Below, piece after piece: positions 24,101-33,241 of a stretch of 64,000 bases of DNA. The notes under the pieces are model-generated. The model saw nothing but the letters and a program-made list of their open reading frames with translations. It made no database searches and was not told where the DNA came from. The position numbers were made by a program, and so were the translations under genes. The stretch lies in NCBI GenBank assembly GCA_949361645.1, contig OX442428.1, forward strand, positions 3,583,847 to 3,647,846, written 5' to 3'. Every line of letters starts with the position of its first letter. Position 1 is the stretch's first letter. The DNA is from Spongilla lacustris. Its lineage: Eukaryota > Porifera > Demospongiae > Spongillida > Spongillidae.

Positions 24101-25753
24101 CGAAGGTAATCCATTAAGTGCAATATCTTAATTATCTCGTCTTTGTACTTGTTTGTAGGTCATACAGTAGTATAAGAAAGGAACCTTTTGGATTCATTTG
24201 TTAATAATGGCTTCACTTTGAGTGCTCTTGGTTAAATTAATCATCATGTCTATACTGGGCTCAGCATAAGTTCAATGTTCTATATTTGTGGTTATGTGTA
24301 TTGTAGTGTTACAAGTACATCGTTGAATGTCTAATTTCTGTATGCAGTTCACTCTTTACTTCCATGGTGTTCTGGCAGAGCATGCCACAGTATATGACAT
24401 GAAATATCTCTCAGGAAAGCTTGACTTTGACTACTTAAGCAAGTATGTCATGGTATTCCGAAGTGTCGTTTAAGTATGTACATGTACCTTACTTCTCAGC
24501 TTTGCTGCAGTGGTAAAGGGACAAGCTTCATGTGTCTGCCTTGTGTTTGATTCTACTGGTTTGCCAGATTTCAAAGGGCCAAAGTACTACCTTCCTGATA
24601 CTCCAGCCCCTATGCTGACTGGACTTAACTCATATCCCTTCATGATCACTGTACCAACAGTAAGTTGTACTCCTGCTCCTCTTCATCTCTCCAAACAATG
24701 GCTTCAGCCTATATTTTATCATTGATTAAAAGTACAATTGATCACATGATTTTTGTGACAGTCATCTAGTGAAACTAAAAGCATTTGTACAAAAAGCACT
24801 ATAGAATTGCTTTTTTGCTCTGCAAATTGACTACAGGATCAATTAAATATTCATGGTAAGATCAAAGCATGATGAAACTTCAATTGCTTATCATTTCTAA
24901 ACCACATGTCGATTTCCAATGTGTAACTATCAAGAACACGTAGTTTATGGTAACATTCTTAATTAATTTAGTTGCTTGTAAATAAGGACCTGGAGATTAA
25001 CGTTTTTTAAGGGTTTAAGCTGGTTTTACAGGGTTGCAAGGAATGCGGGAGTTATTGATCTATTTGGTGGCAACTTGAGAAGCAAGGCTGAGAAATGAAC
25101 GAGTTGTTTGTTTAACCTACAGAACTCAAGCTTTATTATTATTTTTGTATAATTATTTGAGTAGCCTCGCAAAATTTGGTCATGAACACAGAGGTACATA
25201 TAATACTACAGCGTAACGCTAACTACATGTAGGATGCATTCCACAGAAATAGCATTTGTCCATGTACATGTGATACATCACAGATTGTGTATGTGCATGT
25301 GTGTTCCACATACACTACACAGTATCAAATCTCTTTTGTGCAGTGGTTGATGAATGTTGCTTTTCTGTTCTTTAGGAATATCCGCTGCATCACCATCGAC
25401 CAAACATTGTTAGTATCATTATGGAGAGGAGTCACCTTCTTCATGCCAGTACACAGCTCCTATCCCAACACGATGAGGTTTAGATTAATTATCATTACTG
25501 AAAATTGTTATTTATCTTTTATGTCTTTCCATCATCAGAAGCTACTGTGCACATACTACATGACGCAGGTCGACATCAGAATGACTCTTGTTGCTATTTG
25601 TCCACAGAAGGGCAAAGATACAAAAGTAACAACTATGCTAACAGGTTGGTCATCGTCATTTTAGTGCGTTTTTTTTATGTGCCACATTTCAATTCAGGCA
25701 TTGCCTCCCATCTCAGAAACAGTCATGTGATTGCCATGTTAAGGCCTAATTGA
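15184..25753 (+). CDS. KICSTOR complex subunit 2 (C12orf66 homologue)
   Basis: Exons: 15184-15405, 15465-15599, 18891-19062, 19131-19290, 19388-19529, 23983-24105, 24348-24442, 24500-24659, 25376-25477, 25539-25644 and 25698-25753. Family hallmarks run in order: LETYFMMLSRFNFDRAKEQ, then LMAVLARFATAESQY, YMAEWNFLQSLMLLQSAQIK, LYFHGVLAEHATVYDMK, a CLVFDSTG block, HHRPNIVSIIMERS, TYYMTQVDIRMTLVAI and the final VIAMLRPN. Length is about 420-445 residues, as in vertebrates. In animals this subunit helps KICSTOR tether GATOR1 to lysosomes so that mTORC1 responds to amino acids. An alternative first exon (ATG at 15213, 61-bp intron 15241-15301) gives a shorter N-terminus and is equally compatible. 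The exon 3/4 junction uses a weak donor and is the least certain. Introns 2 and 5 are 3-4 kb and packed with mobile DNA. Confidence 0.9.
15728..15752 (+). repeat. Poly-G tract (25 nt)
   Basis: Uninterrupted G run in KICS2 intron 2. Confidence 0.95.
16617..16813. repeat. 99-bp tandem duplication
   Basis: Two head-to-tail copies, each starting GTACTGGTGCTCTTTC and ending near CGCACTATGATCAA, are virtually identical, so the duplication is recent. It lies in KICS2 intron 2 and is non-coding. Confidence 0.95.
17766..17792 (+). repeat. Poly-C tract (27 nt)
   Basis: Uninterrupted C run in KICS2 intron 2. Confidence 0.95.
17895..18631. mobile_element. Non-autonomous piggyBac-like element (737 bp)
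   Basis: Terminal inverted repeats CCTTTAATCTCC (left) and CCTTAATTCTCC (right, reverse strand) are bordered on both sides by TTAA (17891-17894, 18632-18635), the hallmark target duplication of piggyBac transposons. Subterminal palindromes TCCTACGCGTAGGA occur near both ends, with a third variant CCTACATGTAGG on the left. No transposase can be recognised in the interior, so it would depend on an enzyme supplied from elsewhere. Confidence 0.8.
20601..20722. repeat. Short inverted-repeat element, copy 2
   Basis: GAGTAAAAAGTAAGGAAACA at the left pairs with the reverse complement of TTGTTTCCTTAAATATTTAC at the right. The core carries GCAAGTTCATGTAGGTC. Related to 9585-9705 and 22156-22283. Confidence 0.6.
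20775..21458. mobile_element. Foldback (long inverted repeat) element, 684 bp
   Basis: Two arms of about 330 bp are imperfect reverse complements meeting near 21117, where AACCCCTTAG and CTAAGGGGTT face each other. Matching arm landmarks include CTGTGTGGGACCCC, GGTTTACAAGTGTCTAGCG and ATTATGTGTGAGATCTCA. CTTGTTTC flanks it on both sides (20767-20774, 21459-21466), an 8-bp target duplication compatible with hAT-like MITEs. The outer arm ends are G-rich on the left and C-rich on the right. No coding capacity. Confidence 0.85.
20786..20808 (+). repeat. Poly-G tract (23 nt)
   Basis: Lies at the left terminus of the foldback element. The opposite arm has only interrupted C runs, so this arm has expanded. 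Confidence 0.95.
21644..21662 (+). repeat. Poly-G tract (19 nt)
   Basis: Uninterrupted G run in KICS2 intron 5. Confidence 0.95.
21785..21960. repeat. Dispersed repeat, copy 2
   Basis: Second copy of the non-coding repeat at 10120-10325, sharing GTTCTAGTGC, GCAATAAAC and AGCTTTCTAAG in order. Confidence 0.6.
22156..22283. repeat. Short inverted-repeat element, copy 3
   Basis: AACAAGGGTGAAGTCGTAAGG and CCTTATGACTTCACCCTTGT form a nearly perfect hairpin around a core with AGCACATGTAGGAC. It is the best preserved of the three related copies. Confidence 0.7.
23047..23110 (+). repeat. G-rich purine tract
   Basis: Many GGG/GGGG runs spaced by one to four bases (GGGAGGGAGGGAGGG near the end) in KICS2 intron 5, a candidate G-quadruplex-forming stretch. 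Confidence 0.7.
23138..23480. repeat. Imperfect 172-bp tandem duplication
   Basis: Both halves begin TAGCAACGGG and end with CCAAACACTCAAAAAA followed by an ACACAGACA stretch. They differ at many positions, so the duplication is old. Non-coding. Confidence 0.8.
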
Positions 25754-26955
25754 TTGTTCTTGATATTTATTTTTATTTTTATTCTCCGATGTTTGCTACT
25801 TATTTATTTCAATGCTATGATTATGTAATTGTTTTGCACCACTGTATCAGTGTAAACTATCCTAGGCATGTATGAACTAAACAGAATTACACATCAATGC
25901 TGGAGGTTAGCCATACATGTATTTGCATCCACACATAGGTACCTACATGTAGCTGGATCAGCGGCCAAAGCCAGACAACACATGTACATTGTAGAGGTTT
26001 ATGGTAATTGTAGAAAGGAAGGCATCCAGTGTGGTGGCTTCAACTATCCCTGGATATCCCCATGCACTAGGTCAAGGGAGGGGTGCATGAGATTCAGACA
26101 CCAGCTGATAACAGTTGTTACATACAAATAATCTCCTGAAGCCAGTCAGGAACAAGAGAATATCCCCCTAGCATGCTGGCACAAATGGGCACTCCACAGT
26201 TAAAGCAAAGTTCAGGTCATCCAATACATAAAAGTTTCTCTTCGAAATACAGAAGACATTAGGTTCAGTGACACTACCAGCAAAGGAAGCACCACCTCAA
26301 GAGTGTTGCAGAGGTTGAGATGGCTGACAGTCTTGCAGGTAGTGTGTACAAGACTGCTTGGATTTGACGTTTACAATTTGCACCAGGCATGAGGCCCAAT
26401 ATCAATAAAATAATAAACAGAAGTGCAAAAACCTAGCCATTAAACATATATACTAAAAATAATGGCCTAAACCAGTATCTACTTGGACGCCGCTCATCTG
26501 TACACGTGCCAGCCACTTCTATGTCGTGCTCAGCTGCATTTGCTCACTTCTATATAGGGAATAAATAAAAATTAACTAAGCTGGAATGACCCATAAATAT
26601 CTGCTGGTCTGGAGTTATTCTACCAGCTCACTGAAAGGTGTTGAAGAGCACATTAATGCAGTCCTGTAGTTGTCACAATGATAAACAACCTGTGGTGTTT
26701 TAATTACAATGCGACGTAAAAGCTGTTCTTACATGCTGTGCCTTGAGTGTATAGGAAATTGGTATCACGTGTACATTAATTTAAATCACATCCAAGATTT
26801 CGTGTAATGCAAAGAACTTTCCAGGGATTCGGCATTGATCAGATATGCTTTTCTCCCACTATGTAAATCCCAACCTCAACAACCAATTCAGGATTCATAA
26901 CAAAAGAGGGGAAAGCATGGCCCTCTAGTATTGCAAAGTTACAATCATGGAGATC
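25754..26955. other. Intergenic region between convergent KICS2 and RPLP0
   Basis: No gene, RNA or well-defined repeat was recognised in these 1.2 kb. Confidence 0.6.
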
Positions 26956-28671
26956 TTAATCAAAAAGTCCAAATCCCATGTCATCATCAGATTCGTGCTC
27001 TGGCTCAGGTGCCTTTTCTGGTTTCTTCTCTTCCTTTGGAGCCTCCTTTCCTTTGGCAGGTGCAGCAGCTGGTGCTGTGACTACAACTGCAGCCTTGAAA
27101 GCATCTGGATTAGCTGCATATGCTTTTGCCTGTTCTGCTTCTTTGAATGTGATGTTTGTAGCAACAGCAACTGCCAGAACATTCTTCAAAAACAAAACAA
27201 AAAAGAAAAATTATCAGTTGACTACTGCATATATATATATTTTTTTCCAGTAGTTGCATCAGAAGGAAGGCAGTGTGGGGGTCAGCATGTGCAATCAGTG
27301 ATGATGTACATCCCACGTCTTTCATCATTGCAACAGAAGAACAAACACAGCAACTGTACAGATTGTACCTTAAATCCATTCACAACAGAGTGAGGCACAG
27401 AGGCAACTGTAGGATAGCCTATCTGGAGGGAAACTGAGGCCACATTTGTGACACCCTGAAAACAAACATTCGTTAATATGGCCAATGCAACTATGCAGTG
27501 CAATCAATACCTCAAGGAACTTCTTGATGAGGTCATCATTGGTTATGTCCAAAACAGAAGGAAGAAATATAGTTCCACTGTCATAAACTAGCACACAACA
27601 GGAAGTGTAGTTGAAAGGAATGACTTGATTTTCAAATATACCTACCTTGCAGTACCTTCAAGCCATATGAGAAGGGATAGATTTTCAACATCTGAAGTAA
27701 AGTGGCCTCAGATGCTCCAACTTTCTCATTTTTCTTGATAAGGTGGACATCACTCTATTGTATGAAATGTCAATATCAAGACACATGCTTTTTACATACA
27801 TGGTAAACATACCAAAATTTCAATGGTGCCTCTGGCAATTTTGGTTGCAATGGAAAGGGCTTGGAAGAATGATGTCTTTTCTGGTCCCAGTCCAGTGTTT
27901 TGAGCTGGAACAACTACGTCAACTGGAGCTATCGCTCCAGCTTTGGCTGGTGCTTCAACCTGTAATCATTGTACAACAAGAGTGTTTTCAACACTACACA
28001 TAAATGCGCAATTTTTAATTTCTTCATGGTTTTTCTACATCCCGCCGCACAACGGAATAGAACTCTAACCCTTTACGCGTATAGGCGATCAATTAACTAC
28101 CCATAACATTTTTGTGACGATACATCAGTAGGAAGGCAGCGTGGAAAATGTCAGCACTGAAAACTCAGTAACATGTTTAACACCCACGTCTTCATCATAT
28201 GTATCTTCATGAACGCCTGATTTACCCATTGCAAAACGTACCTTGTTGGCTTGAATGATGTCACGGATAGCAGGCAAGTCCGCGTTGGTGAAAACAAAAC
28301 CAACATTGCCTTTGACGTAAGGCAGCAGCTTCTCTAGACCAGGGTTTTTATCCAGCTGACCACGTATGGCCTTCCTGATGGTCGTGTTTTTCCCCATCAG
28401 AATTACTAAAGGAATTTGAATTGCCATAATATTGTAAAGCAGATTTATGTGAATTAGTACCTCCTTTGCCACGAAGGGCTACTCGGATCTGCTGCATTTG
28501 TTTGGATCCAACATTGTCCGCACCTACGATGAATGCTTTTGAATACTCGTCGAACAAAGCCTACAGGTTTAACGGTTCACTGGTTTCGCTTAGAAACCTA
28601 CAATAAATATGACTTACCAAAAGTTTAACAAAGTAGTTGGATTTCCACGTCGGTCTATCTTCCCTGCCCAT
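26956..28671 (-). CDS. 60S acidic ribosomal protein P0 (uL10)
   Basis: Eight exons (28671-28618, 28560-28461, 28405-28242, 27959-27813, 27754-27646, 27587-27511, 27455-27369, 27183-26956) give 321 residues, close to the 317 of vertebrates. Conserved blocks are the start [64 protein letters not shown]-type [37 protein letters not shown] and the acidic stalk tail [11 protein letters not shown]0 anchors P1/P2 to form the GTPase-activating stalk of the large ribosomal subunit. Introns 3 and 7 each carry a box C/D snoRNA. The start codon is 196 bp from that of ESD on the other strand. Confidence 0.97.
27253..27334 (-). ncRNA. Box C/D snoRNA in RPLP0 intron 7
   Basis: Stem GTTGCA, box C ATGATGA, box D' CTGA, C'-like ATGCTGA, box D CTGA, stem TGCAAC; about 82 nt. 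The D guide CTGCCTTCCTT matches the same 18S rRNA segment as the snoRNA at 28119-28205, so the two are paralogues with the same predicted methylation site. The D' guides and the stems differ. Confidence 0.85.
28119..28205 (-). ncRNA. Box C/D snoRNA in RPLP0 intron 3
   Basis: On the coding strand of the host gene it reads: terminal stem GATACAT, box C ATGATGA, box D' CTGA, C'-like GTGCTGA, box D CTGA, closing stem TGTATC. About 87 nt. The guide just before box D, GCTGCCTTCCT, is complementary to the conserved 18S rRNA stretch AGGAAGGCAGC. The base five positions upstream of box D pairs with the second A pair of that stretch (the A equivalent, from memory, to human 18S A468 / yeast A420, served by SNORD83 / snR52). 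Boxes and stem are seen directly; the target is inferred. Confidence 0.85.
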
Positions 28672-28867
28672 CTCCTTTGTAGGTCAAGGATTGCCTCAAG
28701 AGGTTTAAAGATCCTGCTGTACGCACGAGTAAATGACATAGTTTACACGTAAACTTCACAACCTACTTCAACTAAGTGGAAGAGCTTGAATGCTCAAAAA
28801 GGAACAAACCACGTGCGTTAAAGCGTTTTATTTTTTCAAAGCGCATGCGCAGAATTTAGTTCACAAA
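28672..28867. promoter_or_regulatory. Bidirectional promoter RPLP0 / ESD with NRF-1-like site
   Basis: 196 bp separate the divergent start codons. GCGCATGCGC at 28841-28850 matches the core of the palindromic NRF-1 (NRF1/Ewg family) binding motif and sits 18 bp before the ESD start codon. Confidence 0.65.
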
Positions 28868-29728
28868 ATGGCCGAGGTCAAGTTGGATTCGTATAGTAAA
28901 TCGTTCGGCGGATTTCAAAAGATCTATGAACACAAAAGCGATGTTACCAAATGTACTATGAAATTCGCTATCTACCTTCCGCCGCAAGCAGAACATACCA
29001 AAGTTCCGGTTTTATACTGGCTGTCTGGGCTCACGTGCAACGAGCAAAACTTCATCGTAAAAAGCGGGGCACAGAGGTATGCTGCAGAACACGGAGTGAT
29101 AATTGTAGCGCCCGACACTAGCCCAAGAGGCTGCAACATTGAAGGTGACAGTGATTCATATGACTTCGGAGTTGGGGCGGGATTTTATGTTGATGCTACG
29201 GAGGAAAAATGGAAAACGCACTACAACATGTACTCATATGTCACTAAAGAGCTTCCATCAATTATCAATGCAAATTTTCCTGTCTTGTCTGATCAACAAG
29301 GAATATTCGGCCACAGTATGGGGGGACACGGTGCACTGATTTGTGCTTTAAAAAACCCTGGTATGTACAAATCAGTATCCGCCTTGGCTCCTATCTGCAA
29401 TCCTATCAACTGTCCTTTTGGCCAGAAAGCATTTTCTGGCTATCTGGGTACAGATAAAGAGTTGTGGAAGCAGTTCGATGCAACTGAGCTTGCAAAATCA
29501 TATTCCGGTCCTCCTTTTTCCAATTACATCCTGATTGATCAGGGTAAAGATGATGAATTCCTAGCCACTCAACTTTTACCAGAGAATTTTGTTCAATCTT
29601 GCCAGAGTCAGAAGATTCCAGTGATTTTACGGATGCATGAAGGCTACGACCACGGTTATTTCTTTGTAAGCTCCTTTGTTGGAGATCACATCAAGATGCA
29701 TGCTGATACTTTCAAGCAATCAAAATGA
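28868..29728 (+). CDS. S-formylglutathione hydrolase (esterase D)
   Basis: A single intronless frame of 286 residues, the normal family length. It is an alpha/beta-hydrolase: [15 protein letters not shown] holds the oxyanion region, [10 protein letters not shown] the nucleophilic serine, [16 protein letters not shown] the acid aspartate, and YDHGYFF the histidine. The enzyme releases formate and glutathione from S-formylglutathione in cytosolic formaldehyde detoxification. I chose the ATG at 28868 ([15 protein letters not shown]) because known family members begin near there; the frame stays open about 26 codons upstream. It converges on GATAD1 with only 99 bp between coding ends. Confidence 0.95.
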   Translation: MAEVKLDSYSKSFGGFQKIYEHKSDVTKCTMKFAIYLPPQAEHTKVPVLYWLSGLTCNEQNFIVKSGAQRYAAEHGVIIVAPDTSPRGCNIEGDSDSYDFGVGAGFYVDATEEKWKTHYNMYSYVTKELPSIINANFPVLSDQQGIFGHSMGGHGALICALKNPGMYKSVSALAPICNPINCPFGQKAFSGYLGTDKELWKQFDATELAKSYSGPPFSNYILIDQGKDDEFLATQLLPENFVQSCQSQKIPVILRMHEGYDHGYFFVSSFVGDHIKMHADTFKQSK

Positions 29729-29827
29729 CATTTAAGTGCATGGACACAATATTGTGGCATGTTGTAATTGACACCAAACGTTTTACTGATGAAATGATCA
29801 TTTAATTAGTGGGTTCAGGAACATGTA

Positions 29828-30920
29828 TTATCTTACGGGTACTTGTCCCGTAAATTGCTGTCTGCTACTCCACAATTCTGCTTGTTCCAAATCATGAAGA
29901 AAAGAGGCTTGAAAATGTCTTGATTGGGGGGAGTGGCACACAAATTCCAGGTACTCCAAGGACCATGGATTATCTTCCTCCGGTCCTTAAATCAAAGAAA
30001 ACAGCACAGCATTATACAACTTCTCAACAGTCCAGCTAAATACACACTAATCATTTATAATAAGTTCAAAGTTTGTTTTTATAACAGTGATTTAGAACTC
30101 AATGTTGTAGGGCAAAGCAATCAAGATACACATACATATAGCTTGATTTTCCAAAATTAAACAAAAACAAAAAAACTCACCAAGAACAAATCTGGATGGA
30201 TCAAATGACTTCGGGTTTGGACAGGTTGGTATCAACCAAGTCAGCACGGCAAACTTCTCAGCATACCAATTCTGAAGAAACCCTCTGATCAAAGCGAAGT
30301 ACACTCCTCCACCTCTATCCAAGATTGACACCACGTCGCCAATCTCATACGCAACACCCTGCAAATAATAGCATTGATATACACGGTCCTGTGTATAAAC
30401 GTACTGTTATAGTACACGTCCTGTGTATAAACGTAGCCTAGATACTGTTACAATAGCAGGTTATAGTACCAGCAAGCTTTAGATACTATACTAAACACAT
30501 GTAGGTGACAACTTAGTACCACACGTGACTTGCTCTCAAATGTACCTTGTATGTAATGCTGTCACTTGTGATTACACTACAAGCAGAATTTTCGTCCCTG
30601 GATGCTCTGACAGGTTTCTGTTTGATAAGAGCCCGTCTGCCCTTCTGCTGAGCCCGCCCTGAGCCCTGCTGTGTTCCACCTCCATTCTTACTACTTCCCT
30701 TTCCTTGCTTCGCTTTTGTGGCCTTCTCCTTGTTGGGCTTGGGCTTGCTTCCGCCTGAGCTCTGACCATACGCGTGGCCACTTAGCTGCGATGATGTTTC
30801 TGAATTACACTTCTCGACCTCGGAGGACTGGCAACCGTGACACAATACGCTGCCGCCTTCTCCCCTGTGCCACACTACACTGGACACTGCTTTACATTTA
30901 ACGCACACAATGTCTGACAT
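29828..30920 (-). CDS. GATA zinc finger domain-containing protein 1
   Basis: Three exons (30920-30546, 30358-30181, 29985-29828) give 236 residues; the human protein has 269. The N-terminus is a single GATA-type finger (CVKC near residue 6, then CHGC). A Lys/Gly/Gln-rich disordered linker (40-100) follows, then the conserved C-terminal module with SDSITYKGVAYEIGDVVSIL, IRGFLQNWYAEKFAVLTWLI and the GPEEDNPWSLEYLEFVCHSP segment in exon 3. In vertebrates GATAD1 is a nuclear chromatin factor found with KDM5A/EMSY-type complexes. The last 35 residues are not obviously conserved. Confidence 0.92.
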
Positions 30921-30995
30921 GATCTACATATCTCCGCCCAGCCGTAACTCCGCCCACCTCTGTGCATTTTTGTTTTTATTTATTAATTGCAAAGA
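30921..30995. promoter_or_regulatory. Bidirectional promoter GATAD1 / first ACOT7 gene
   Basis: Only 75 bp lie between the start codons. It contains two CTCCGCCC boxes resembling Sp1/KLF sites (near 30934 and 30949). Confidence 0.5.
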
Positions 30996-32440
30996 ATGTT
31001 ATTTAACGGAAGCTTTGCTCGCGCTGTCTTTAAACTTAAAGGAACACGAAATTTGTTGGCTGTGGTATGTCAGAAATCTTACGCTCATAGCTCAGCTGGT
31101 GGGTCTAATAGATGGAAAAGATGGTGCCAAACTGTGTACAGCAATTCAATGAAACCAGCCATCGCAACTACCGTTTCACTTTCTTTCGTATCTAAACGCC
31201 AAGAGCTGAACGATAAAGGTGCTGGGGTACATCTATAGGTGTGGTAGGCATAAACATTTTAAATATGTATCCTGCGTGTGTTTGCACTGACATGTTCACA
31301 GAGTATCGATACTATGTCACTAATTTTACCTTAGTATAGGTGCATATATATGATATGGCACAATCACTTCCTCCCTCTTTAGGTAAGGAAAACAAACCTA
31401 CTCCACTATCTCAACGCCTACCGGCCCTTCCATCATCCGTTCCAATAGAGCTGAGTCGCATGATGCTACCTGATGACACCAATCCTTCCGGAAATGTGCA
31501 CGGTGGTACCATTCTCAAACTGGTTGAGCAGGCTGGTAATATAGTTACGACAAGGCACTGCAACAAGGGAAGAGGAGGAAAGGACCCTGTTATCACTGTC
31601 CTGGTTAGGGCTGACCATATTGACTTTCTTCAGCCGATGTACGTTGGAGAGATTTCTCAGCTCCAGGCAGCTGTTACGTATACCTCGCCTCGCTCCATGG
31701 AGGTGACTGTTGATGTGTGGGCTGAAAATGTCCTCACAGGAACTCGTCGCCATACCAACACTGCTACCCTGTGGTATGTAGCAGTTCCAATAGACATCAG
31801 TGTAGGACTGCCGCCAGGTGGGTTGAATCCTGTCCCTGTCCCCCCACTGGCTGGGCTTTCAGCAGAGGAACAAGAGAAAGGGCTGCAGAGGTATAGGAAA
31901 CAAAAAAGTGAAAGGCTCGCATTGAGCGAGAATGGAATGGACTCCAAGATGGAGATAAGCTATCACCCTTCATCTGAGCATGAAGCACACACTGTTATGG
32001 CCTCTCAGTCGACTTTAGCAAGTGTTGTCCTCCCTTCAGACTGCATAGCTAACCACTTGATGGGCGGAGCACTGATGAAGATGATGGATTCCACTGCCGG
32101 AATGTGTGCTGTTCGTCACTGCAGGACTAACGTTGTAACCGCCTGTATCGACACCATCAACTTCCACGAGCCAATTATGAATGGGGAAGTGGTGTTTGTC
32201 ACAGCTCGACCCGTTTTTACGAGCAGTAGATCCATTGAGATAGAGGTTCGCTGCGAGGCTGAGGGCCGGAGAGCAGGAAGTAGGAGAGTTGCAAGCACAG
32301 CATATTTCACATTTGTGTCAATTGGCAAGGACCACCGTGCTCAAGCAGTCCCTCCTCTGGTCTTGAAAACAGATGATGAAAAGAAGCGATTTGATGATGG
32401 TCTTAAACGTTATAATGCACGAAAGGAGCAAAGAAAGTAA
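30996..32440 (+). CDS. ACOT7-type acyl-CoA thioesterase, copy 1
   Basis: Exons 30996-31218 and 31383-32440 join in frame to 426 residues. The first exon is basic and poor in acidic residues (MLFNGSFARAVFKLKGTR), a likely mitochondrial presequence. Without it an ATG inside the intron sequence (31352, MAQSLPPSLG) could give a cytosolic form. The body holds two hotdog domains. Domain 1 has DDTNPSGNVHGGTILKLVEQ with the active Asn and ends ATLWYVAVP; domain 2 has LPSDCIANHLMGGALMKMMD with the active Asp, then RHCRTNVVTACIDTINF. ACOT7 hydrolyses long-chain acyl-CoA to free acid and CoA. First of three tandem paralogues. AATAAA lies about 100 bp after the stop. Confidence 0.9.
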
Positions 32441-32953
32441 AAAGTATGAGGACTGACCCATTTTATGTTCTTTTATATTCAACCATATAGTTTGCATGAA
32501 ATTGTTATGAATTTCAGTAGATGGTACGTGTGAAGTCAATAAAATGCAAGCAGCTTCAATTGTATGTACATCACGAGCAATATACTGAACAAACCATGTA
32601 TACTGCATGTAAGTGTGGTTATGATGTGCCATTAAATAGTCTCATGCCCAGACCCTAAAACACATCACCGCTGCAGCTGACCGAACACAAACATGAGGAC
32701 TGGAATAGCCAGTTATAATTTGAGTTTAACAGGTTCAAATAACTAATGACATATAACCTTGCATGAATGAAGAGAATAGAAAAATCACATGATCAAACTG
32801 TAAGATTGATTCCAGTTGCTTGTAACTCAAGGGCAAATTAAAACTACCCAAGCATGATAGAATGAGTGGTGTGTCGGATAAGTGTTTCACTTCACAAATC
32901 GAACATTTTTTCCATGTATGTGGGATTTGGGCATAGGGATTAAATATTAAATA

Positions 32954-33241
32954 TCACTTAAAACAAGTGTCTCCCTCAGAAGCCATCTGCTGTGCAACAT
33001 TTTGAACATTTGCTGAGAGACCTCCTGTCATAGGCTGTTCACAGGAAAATATTTTGGATTCCCAGTTTAGGTTTCGTTCCATGATTCCAAGCTGAGGTGA
33101 CAAAGTCAACTGTGATCCATCCAGGAAGCAGGGAGTTTTCTGTCCGATATGTACGGTCTGGGCACTACACGTTTTGGAGATGTGGTTGTTTACATGTATT
33201 AGAAGCATGAATGCTACGAAGGACTTCATCAGGTACGCCAT
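32954..33241 (-). CDS. Candidate small secreted protein (weak)
   Basis: 95 codons starting MAYLMKSFVAFMLLIHVNNH, a good signal peptide (basic, hydrophobic core, small residues before cysteine), followed by a mature part of about 70 residues with four cysteines. It overlaps the 5' end of ACOT7 copy 2 on the opposite strand. No family is recognised, no polyadenylation signal is evident, and it could be a chance frame. Confidence 0.25.
   Translation of the reverse strand: MAYLMKSFVAFMLLIHVNNHISKTCSAQTVHIGQKTPCFLDGSQLTLSPQLGIMERNLNWESKIFSCEQPMTGGLSANVQNVAQQMASEGDTCFK

Noticed and set aside
25287..25664. 125-codon plus-strand frame in the KICS2 3' region
   Set aside because: It runs through two KICS2 exons and the intron between them in mixed frames; the spliced model explains the sequence better.
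31088..31099. TAGCTCAGCTGG, a tRNA A-box-like word
   Set aside because: No B box or cloverleaf follows, and it lies in the first exon of the ACOT7 gene.
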